From an uncultured Ruminococcus sp. (lineage in GTDB: Bacteria > Bacillota > Clostridia > Oscillospirales > Acutalibacteraceae), in NCBI GenBank assembly GCA_902783815.1, contig CACZSM010000068.1, positions 1 to 8,189 of the forward strand: a DNA stretch of 8,189 bases. Reading direction: 5' to 3'. The position numbers and the translations under genes were made by a program. The notes beneath the pieces are model-generated. The model was not told the DNA's origin and did no database searches. It saw nothing but the letters and a program-made list of their open reading frames with translations. Position 1 is the stretch's first letter. Every line of letters begins with the position of its first letter. Of this stretch, positions 1 to 4,277 are shown in pieces.

Positions 1-1446
1 GCATTGGTAGTTATTTTCTCAGGATGCAGTAATAATACTGATCATGAGAGATCCGAAGAAAGCAGTTCTCCAATATCTTCTGTACCCTCGGAAAGCTCGG
101 TCGTACATGAGCCGGATGGTAATATCATAGATCTTAAAGAAGGAGATACCTTCGACCTGAAAAAATATCTTTCTGACAGTATGTATGAGATAGATAATTT
201 TTCTTTTAAAAGTGAGGATGACTCAATTGCAACGGTAAGTGCTGATGGAATCGTAAAGGCTGTAAAGTCCGGAAGTACAAAAATAAGTGCCGCTGACGAT
301 TCAGGAAAAAGTATTGCTGTATGTACTTTAAATATTACAGAGAATACAGACCGCTTAAAGGATCAGATAACACCAGCTGTATGGGAGGTCACGGATGATG
401 ACGGCAATATTGTATATATGATGGGAAGCATCCATGTTGCTGACGAAAGTGTTAATAAGCTGCCTGACTACTTTGAATCAGCATACAGAAAATGTGACAG
501 TCTTGCAGTTGAGTGCGATACAGAACATAACAGCATCAATATTTTCAGCGCCATAACGGATATACAGAAATTTATCTACTCTGATAACGACAGCATCAGA
601 AATCATATATCTGCAAAGGCATATGAGAACGCTGAAAATCTGCTTATTGAAACCGGCAACTATTCGCCGCTGTATTATAAATATAAGCCTGCGATGTGGG
701 AAGCGCTGCTTGAAATTGCAATAGCAAATAAAGCAGGTCTTAGCAGCGATTACGGATTTGATTCCCTTATGATAAAAAGAGCTTCATCAGAGGGTAAAAA
801 TATACTTGAACTGGAATCTATTGAATTCCAGATGAATATGCTCATGGATATCCCCGAAGTCATAACAATACTTGAATTAGAAAGCTACTCGGATGATGAG
901 ACTGTTTCCGAAAATATCAAAAATATTGAAACTCTTTACGATCAATGGAAAAACGGGACATTCTCAGAAGATAATTCAGATTTGGAGGATCCCAGTATAA
1001 GCTCGATTGATGAAATTCTCACTGATGAAATAACCGATGATGATATCCGTATAATCAATATGCTTCTTACATCCTTCTATGGAGACTCAGAAAAGAATAT
1101 AAAGGGTAAAACTCTTACAGATGAAAACTCAGAGGATATACTTTATATGGTGAATGAATCAATAGCGCAATACAATAAACAGATGCTCTACGACCGTAAT
1201 GAGGGTATGGCGGAAAAAGCACTTGAATATATGCGCGGAGAAAATGTAGTATTCATGGTTGCGGGTTCAGCGCATTTCTACGGCGAAAAAGGAATACTGA
1301 AGCTCATGGAAAACTACGGATGCAATGTACGCAGACTGACCTCCGCTGATAACGGCGATATCAGCAGCCTGGTTTCAATAGCCCCGGACAGCAGCAAAAA
1401 CTCCAGAAGAGAACAAACTGATCCCGGCATACCAAAGGCTGCCTGA
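1..1446 (+). CDS. TraB/GumN-family lipoprotein with N-terminal Big_2 Ig-like domain (5' partial)
   Basis: The reading frame is open to the left edge, so the true start and most of the signal peptide lie outside; about 480 codons are visible. Counting from the TTG at base 4, a lipobox-like stretch ends at Cys8 (FSGC), predicting a membrane-anchored extracellular lipoprotein. A Ser/Pro-rich linker follows. Residues about 40-111 match a bacterial Ig-like Big_2 domain (DSIATVSADGIVKAVKSG core). From residue about 124 to 450 lies a TraB/PrgY/GumN domain: it opens with PAVWEVTDDDG, carries the first GxxH motif at 141-144 (GSIH) with Glu170 in AVECD, and has the second GxxH motif at 421-424 (GSAH). 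Family knowledge: this superfamily includes the Tiki metalloproteases, whose GxxH and Glu residues bind metal, and the enterococcal pheromone-inhibiting protein PrgY. The substrate is unknown. It is followed 18 bases later by a secreted hydrolase gene, probably in the same operon. The family call is firm; protease activity is inferred. Confidence 0.88.
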   Translation, partial: ALVVIFSGCSNNTDHERSEESSSPISSVPSESSVVHEPDGNIIDLKEGDTFDLKKYLSDSMYEIDNFSFKSEDDSIATVSADGIVKAVKSGSTKISAADDSGKSIAVCTLNITENTDRLKDQITPAVWEVTDDDGNIVYMMGSIHVADESVNKLPDYFESAYRKCDSLAVECDTEHNSINIFSAITDIQKFIYSDNDSIRNHISAKAYENAENLLIETGNYSPLYYKYKPAMWEALLEIAIANKAGLSSDYGFDSLMIKRASSEGKNILELESIEFQMNMLMDIPEVITILELESYSDDETVSENIKNIETLYDQWKNGTFSEDNSDLEDPSISSIDEILTDEITDDDIRIINMLLTSFYGDSEKNIKGKTLTDENSEDILYMVNESIAQYNKQMLYDRNEGMAEKALEYMRGENVVFMVAGSAHFYGEKGILKLMENYGCNVRRLTSADNGDISSLVSIAPDSSKNSRREQTDPGIPKAA

Positions 1447-1454
1447 AAATGAAT

Positions 1455-1458
1455 GGAG
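1455..1458 (+). promoter_or_regulatory. Ribosome binding site that decides the hydrolase start
   Basis: GGAG lies 6 bases before the ATG at 1465 and overlaps the in-frame ATG at 1453. It favours initiation at 1465 and removes four residues from the longest open frame. Confidence 0.6.
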
Positions 1459-1464
1459 AAAAAT

Positions 1465-2370
1465 ATGAAGAAACAAAAATTTTTAACACTAATAATACTT
1501 TGTATTGCAGCAGTATTTTTTTGCAGCAGCTGTGATATAATAGATGATTTTCTGAATTACGACCTGGATAATGATAAAAGACCGGCAGATCTTCTCGTCA
1601 GTCACTACATTGATGTAGGTCAGGGCGACAGTGAATTTATTGAATTTCCGAACGGTGAAACAATGCTTATTGATGCCGGAGTTTACGATGCAGGAGCTAC
1701 TGTAACAAACTATATAAGCTCTCTTGGCTGTACTAAAATAGATTACCTCGTTGCAACGCATCCTCATTCTGACCATATCGGAGGTATGAGGGCGGTAATC
1801 GACAAATTCGATATCGGTACTGTTTATATGCCGAAGGTCGAAAATAATACTTATTCATATGAGAAGCTTCTCAAATCTATAAAAAACAAGGGCGCTAAAA
1901 TAAAGAATACAAAAGCCGGTACAAATATTATGAAATCGGATGCCTTTGAAATAAGCGTTGATGCCCTCGCTCCCTCCGGCAGCAAATACGACTCCCTTAA
2001 TAACTACTCGATCGTAATACGAATAAAATACAGGAATAATACTCTGCTATATATGGGAGATGCTGAAACTCTCTCCGAAGGTGAAATACTGAAAAAATAT
2101 CCTGATCTGAAAGCAGATGTTATCAAGGTCGGTCATCACGGCAGCAGCAGTTCATCAAGTCAGGCACTCGTTGATGCCGTAAAGCCTGAATATGCGATAT
2201 TTTCACTTGCTAAGAACAACGACTACCATCATCCGCATAAGCAGGTAACAGAACGATGGAAAAAGTCTGGCGCAAAGCTGTACCGTACAGATCAGTGCGG
2301 CACAATAACAGTTACTTCTGATGGTACTGAAATCTCCATAACTACAGAAAAAAATCAGGGGGCATCATAA
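1465..2370 (+). CDS. ComEC/Rec2-like metallo-beta-lactamase-fold hydrolase, lipoprotein
   Basis: This is a metal-dependent hydrolase of the type found as the C-terminal domain of the DNA-uptake channel ComEC, here free-standing and secreted. From the chosen start it has 301 residues. An N-terminal Lys-rich and hydrophobic signal ends at Cys23 (FCSSC), a somewhat atypical lipobox with Cys at -3. The fold begins at HYIDVGQGDS. The metal-binding motif HxHxDH is HPHSDH at 99-104. GDAE (198-201), GHHG (223-226, followed by six serines) and HHPH (255-258) complete the ComEC-like signature. Start choice: the ATG at 1465 has GGAG at 1455-1458 with a 6-base spacer, whereas the in-frame ATG at 1453 (305 residues) has no visible ribosome binding site. 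The stop overlaps the next start in TAATG. Family relatives act on nucleic acids or other phosphodiesters; the real substrate is unknown. No competence channel domain is present, so it is not ComEC itself. Confidence 0.9.
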   Translation: MKKQKFLTLIILCIAAVFFCSSCDIIDDFLNYDLDNDKRPADLLVSHYIDVGQGDSEFIEFPNGETMLIDAGVYDAGATVTNYISSLGCTKIDYLVATHPHSDHIGGMRAVIDKFDIGTVYMPKVENNTYSYEKLLKSIKNKGAKIKNTKAGTNIMKSDAFEISVDALAPSGSKYDSLNNYSIVIRIKYRNNTLLYMGDAETLSEGEILKKYPDLKADVIKVGHHGSSSSSSQALVDAVKPEYAIFSLAKNNDYHHPHKQVTERWKKSGAKLYRTDQCGTITVTSDGTEISITTEKNQGAS

Positions 2371-2702
2371 TGACAGCTGTAATAGACAGAATAGAGGAAA
2401 ATAAAATAATATGTGAATTATCCGAGAAAATAAGTATAGAGCTGCCCCTGTCCGCTTTTCCGTGGGCTTGTGAGGGACAGTGCATTGATATTTTCCTTAG
2501 TGATGAAAAAGGCTGTCCGGCGAAAAAATGTGAGAACGGCTTTATTGTAACCTTCGATGATAACAGCACCGCCCTTTTGCCGCCGGAAATTTTCCCCGGA
2601 CAGAATACTGTAAGCAGAGTATGCTTTGCAAAAAACGAAAAAGCGGAAGCCGTCCGCCGCCGGGAAATTCAGAGCCTCATGGATCAGCTTTTTACGGATT
2701 AG
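2370..2702 (+). CDS. DUF3006 family protein with a duplicated beta module
   Basis: This is a 110-residue protein, longer than the roughly 65-90 residues usual for DUF3006. The N-terminus (MTAVIDRIEENKIICEL) and the Arg/Lys-rich C-terminal helix (RRREIQSLMDQLF, 96-108) are the family's hallmarks. Between them, residues 10-31 and 55-76 align without gaps and share 7 of 22 residues, including the opening EN and the LP and FP near the end, suggesting two copies of one small beta unit. There is no signal peptide or membrane segment, so it is predicted to be cytoplasmic, although its upstream partner is exported. Start: ATG overlaps the preceding stop by one base (TAATG), with AGGGGG at 2357-2362 seven bases upstream, implying translational coupling. 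DUF3006 genes are commonly found just after ComEC-like hydrolase genes; their biochemical role is unknown. The last 11 bases overlap a convergent gene. Confidence 0.8.
   Translation: MTAVIDRIEENKIICELSEKISIELPLSAFPWACEGQCIDIFLSDEKGCPAKKCENGFIVTFDDNSTALLPPEIFPGQNTVSRVCFAKNEKAEAVRRREIQSLMDQLFTD
2630..2657 (-). terminator. Possible leftward terminator inside the DUF3006 coding end
   Basis: On the minus strand GCGGA and TCCGC form a 5-bp GC-rich stem with a 5-base loop (2643-2657), followed by TTTTTCGTTTTTT. This is placed as expected for ending the 61-residue gene's transcript about 35 bases after its stop. The stem is short, and the T-tract also encodes Lys/Asn codons of the DUF3006 gene, so chance is possible. 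Confidence 0.4.
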
Positions 2703-2877
2703 AGGTTATATCAGATGAATGTACATCCCTGAGCAGCGCCAGATTGACCGGCATACTTGGATAACTGAACTGGGATGGCATTATTCGGGCATTCATAATT
2801 GTATGGTCATCCCTTCCGAACGGGTCTATGGGTGCGCCGGGTATCATAAATGTATTTTCAGCCTGTTGTTTTTCCAT
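2692..2877 (-). CDS. Small orphan protein, 61 residues, function unknown
   Basis: I do not recognise this protein. It is supported as real by a perfect AGGAGG at 2885-2890, seven bases before its ATG, by codon use like its neighbours (ATA, AGG), and by filling a gap that otherwise has no gene. The protein begins MEKQQAENTFMIPGAPIDPF and ends in DVHSSDITSNP. It has no cysteine, no signal peptide and no membrane segment. It is rich in Pro, Met, Asn and Ser, so it may be largely unstructured or may fold on a partner. It runs tail to tail against the DUF3006 gene with an 11-base overlap. A leftward terminator-like hairpin lies about 35 bases past its stop. Possibilities include a small sporulation or regulatory protein, or a peptide precursor; no modifying enzyme is nearby, which argues against the last. 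Confidence 0.6.
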   Translation of the reverse strand: MEKQQAENTFMIPGAPIDPFGRDDHTIMNARIMPSQFSYPSMPVNLALLRDVHSSDITSNP

Positions 2878-2884
2878 TGCAATA

Positions 2885-2890
2885 CCTCCT
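2885..2890 (-). promoter_or_regulatory. Perfect Shine-Dalgarno of the 61-residue gene
   Basis: On the minus strand AGGAGG sits 7 bases from the ATG at 2877-2875, the consensus sequence at optimal spacing. It is the main evidence that the short leftward frame is translated. Confidence 0.8.
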
Positions 2891-2913
2891 GATATCGGTC
2901 TGTTGATTCGTAC

Positions 2914-2926
2914 AGTATAAAGTATG
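2914..2926 (-). promoter_or_regulatory. Candidate promoter -10 for the 61-residue gene
   Basis: On the minus strand the segment reads CATACTTTATACT. TATACT (2919 to 2914) matches a vegetative -10 at 5 of 6 bases, but the hexamer 17 bases upstream (TCCAGT) is a poor -35. The overlapping CATACTTTA resembles the -10 pattern of sporulation sigma factors (CATAnnnTA or CATACnnT). Either reading places the start of transcription about 20 bases before the ribosome binding site. The call rests on the -10 alone. Confidence 0.3.
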
Positions 2927-2964
2927 CGCCGGGAAAACTGGATCTATACACGGATTTTTACTGC

Positions 2965-3017
2965 AAAAAATAAAAAATACCTCCGAAAAGTTAAAAATTG
3001 TATAGACTTTCCGGAGG
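2965..3017 (-). terminator. Leftward terminator-like hairpin (or operator dyad) in the divergent region
   Basis: Arms at 2980-2991 (CCTCCGAAAAGT) and 3006-3017 (ACTTTCCGGAGG) are inverted repeats matching at 11 of 12 positions around a 14-base centre. In minus-strand RNA the single mismatch becomes a G-U pair and the stem is followed by TATTTTTTATTTTTT (2979 to 2965), a classic intrinsic terminator layout. It lies upstream of the 61-residue gene and overlaps the -35 and spacer of the rightward promoter, so it could equally be an operator dyad, an attenuator, or a block on antisense transcription. In plus-strand RNA it lies upstream of the predicted start and would not be transcribed. Confidence 0.55.
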
Positions 3018-3031
3018 AAATGTTATATAAT
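3003..3031 (+). promoter_or_regulatory. Sigma-A type promoter of the PrsA-like lipoprotein gene
   Basis: A perfect -10, TATAAT, lies at 3026-3031. The hexamer TAGACT at 3003-3008 matches TTGACA at 4 of 6 bases with a 17-base spacer. Transcription would begin near 3038, giving a leader of about 38 bases before the ATG at 3076. The -35 and spacer overlap the right arm of the 2980-3017 dyad, so a protein bound there could compete with polymerase. Confidence 0.75.
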
Positions 3032-3075
3032 GGGTTTGTATGTCTATGACTCATTTCTGAAAGGAAGATATTTAA

Positions 3076-4167
3076 ATGAAAATGAAAAAAATACTTAAAC
3101 CGGCTGCTGTTCTGGCTGCTGCCGCATTTATCGTGGGAGCATCAGGCTGCTCGGATACATCCTGGAGTATGAAAACCAATACTTCAACACTCTCAAACGG
3201 AAACTGGATCTATTATACCTATACCTCGCTTAACAGCGCTCTTTCAAAGGCTGAAGAGGAATCAGGCGAATCTATTGATCTTAAAGAAAAAAATTCCGCT
3301 GATATCAAGGTCGAGGGTAAAAGCCTTATCGACTGGGTGAATGAGGATGCAACTAAATCCTGTGTGGCTCAGCTTACTATTGAAAAGCTCGTCAAAGATA
3401 AGAAAGTCGTATATAGCGAAAACGACCTTAAAAGCATCTCTTCAAATTATGAATATTACTATAATATGGGACAGGCTTTCTATGAGAAACTCGGAGTTTC
3501 AAAAGAAACCTTCTCAAATGTAGAAGCAAGAACTCAGTTCCTCTCAGATGCGCTTTTTAAAAAGCTTTATAATGAGGGCGGCGAAAAGGCTGTTTCTGAT
3601 GATGAACTTAAAAAATATTTCATGGAAAACTATACAGACTACTACTTCATCTCATATGCTCTTACAAATGCTGACAGCGAAGGCGAAGAACAATCTATTG
3701 ATGATGAAACCAAGGATACCGTCAAGGCAAATTTTGCAAAATATGCTAAGATGATAAACGAGGAAGGCGCTGACACTGAAAAAATAGAGGAACAGTATAA
3801 AACTGATTTTAAAGTTGAGTCCGTTACGCCTACTAAGAATGTTAATAAACTGGACAATGCAGGGTTCAGTGAGGATCTGACAAATGCCATCAAAGAGCTT
3901 GATGAAAAGAAAGCTACCGTAAAGGAAATAGATAATACAATGTATCTCATCTACAAAGGCTCTATCAGTGAGGATGCTGAAAAAATCAGTGATGACAGCT
4001 CAGCAGAGGATTCCATATCCCGTATAAACATTCTCTATGGAATGAAAAACGATGAATTCAAGGAGTTCCTTGAGGCAGAACAGGCAAAACTGAAATATGA
4101 AAAGAATGATAACTGTATTTCAAAATACTCAGTACAGAGAACTATAGATATTGTTAAAAGTGAATAA
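3076..4167 (+). CDS. Putative PrsA/SurA-like lipoprotein (foldase-type, PPIase domain not evident)
   Basis: This 363-residue exported lipoprotein has a basic N-terminus (MKMKKILK), an Ala-rich hydrophobic core and a good lipobox, ASGC with Cys25 as the lipid-modified residue. The rest is a charged, largely helical protein. Residues about 90-185 (helical, with EKLVKDKKVVYSENDLK and a Tyr-rich stretch, then SDDELKKYFMENYTDYYFISYAL) resemble the SurA/PrsA N-terminal helical domain leading into a parvulin-type region. The usual parvulin core motifs are not apparent, so isomerase activity is doubtful. It probably acts as a chaperone on the outer face of the membrane, but this is inference from general pattern. 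Start: AAGGA at 3061-3065 precedes the ATG at a usable distance; a second in-frame ATG follows at 3082. It has its own promoter and its own terminator, so it is monocistronic. Confidence 0.6.
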   Translation: MKMKKILKPAAVLAAAAFIVGASGCSDTSWSMKTNTSTLSNGNWIYYTYTSLNSALSKAEEESGESIDLKEKNSADIKVEGKSLIDWVNEDATKSCVAQLTIEKLVKDKKVVYSENDLKSISSNYEYYYNMGQAFYEKLGVSKETFSNVEARTQFLSDALFKKLYNEGGEKAVSDDELKKYFMENYTDYYFISYALTNADSEGEEQSIDDETKDTVKANFAKYAKMINEEGADTEKIEEQYKTDFKVESVTPTKNVNKLDNAGFSEDLTNAIKELDEKKATVKEIDNTMYLIYKGSISEDAEKISDDSSAEDSISRINILYGMKNDEFKEFLEAEQAKLKYEKNDNCISKYSVQRTIDIVKSE

Positions 4168-4197
4168 GCTGTAAAAAATAAACAGTGGTATTGATAT

Positions 4198-4237
4198 TCT
4201 GCGCACTGTACCAATTGGTGCAGGCGCAGACTTTTTT
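4198..4237 (+). terminator. Strong intrinsic terminator after the lipoprotein gene
   Basis: TCTGCGC (4198-4204) pairs perfectly with GCGCAGA (4224-4230). After a one-base A bulge, CTGTACC (4206-4212) pairs with GGTGCAG (4217-4223) including one G-U, closing on an AATT loop. A C and six T follow (4232-4237). The hairpin begins 30 bases after the stop codon at 4167 and separates the lipoprotein gene from recD2. Confidence 0.9.
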
Positions 4238-4247
4238 ACAGAGTGTA

Positions 4248-4256
4248 TGCTATAAA
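4248..4256 (+). promoter_or_regulatory. Candidate extended -10 promoter for recD2-comF
   Basis: TGCTATAAA fits an extended -10 (TGn followed by TATAAA, 5 of 6 to consensus), directly after the upstream terminator. The hexamer 17 bases upstream (AGACTT, in the terminator tail) is a weak -35. It would give a leader of only about 15 bases including the ribosome binding site. A promoter is needed here because of the terminator, but the exact position is uncertain. Confidence 0.35.
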
Positions 4257-4265
4257 CGGATGAAA

Positions 4266-4269
4266 GGAG
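4266..4269 (+). promoter_or_regulatory. Ribosome binding site that decides the recD2 start
   Basis: GGAG within AAAGGAGA lies 8 bases before the ATG at 4278. The longest open frame begins at 4185, inside the upstream terminator and without such a site, so it is rejected as the start. Confidence 0.85.
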
Positions 4270-4277
4270 AATATATA

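Noticed and set aside
1453..1464. Upstream ATG of the ComEC-like hydrolase gene
   Set aside because: No ribosome binding site is visible before it, whereas GGAG sits 6 bases before the in-frame ATG at 1465. It remains possible but less likely.
1489..1776. 95-codon leftward open frame opposite the hydrolase gene
   Set aside because: It is antisense to a well-supported coding region, has no ribosome binding site, and its composition is a shadow of the plus-strand codons.
1..2702. A natural-competence locus, because of ComEC-like and ComF families in the same window
   Set aside because: The ComEC-like protein lacks the membrane channel domains and is a lipoprotein, and no pseudopilus or DNA-receptor genes are present.
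2765..2815. GGGATG and CATCCC as a rightward terminator after DUF3006
   Set aside because: The loop is about 30 bases and no T-tract follows, so there is no support for termination.
3013..3022. GGAGG followed by ATG as a small leader peptide start
   Set aside because: The spacing is only 2 bases, the site lies upstream of the predicted transcription start, and it overlaps promoter elements.
4185..4277. Longer recD2 start giving 31 extra N-terminal residues
   Set aside because: It begins before and reads through a strong intrinsic terminator, has no ribosome binding site, and the extra residues do not look like a RecD2 N-terminus; ATG 4278 has AAAGGAG at 8 bases.
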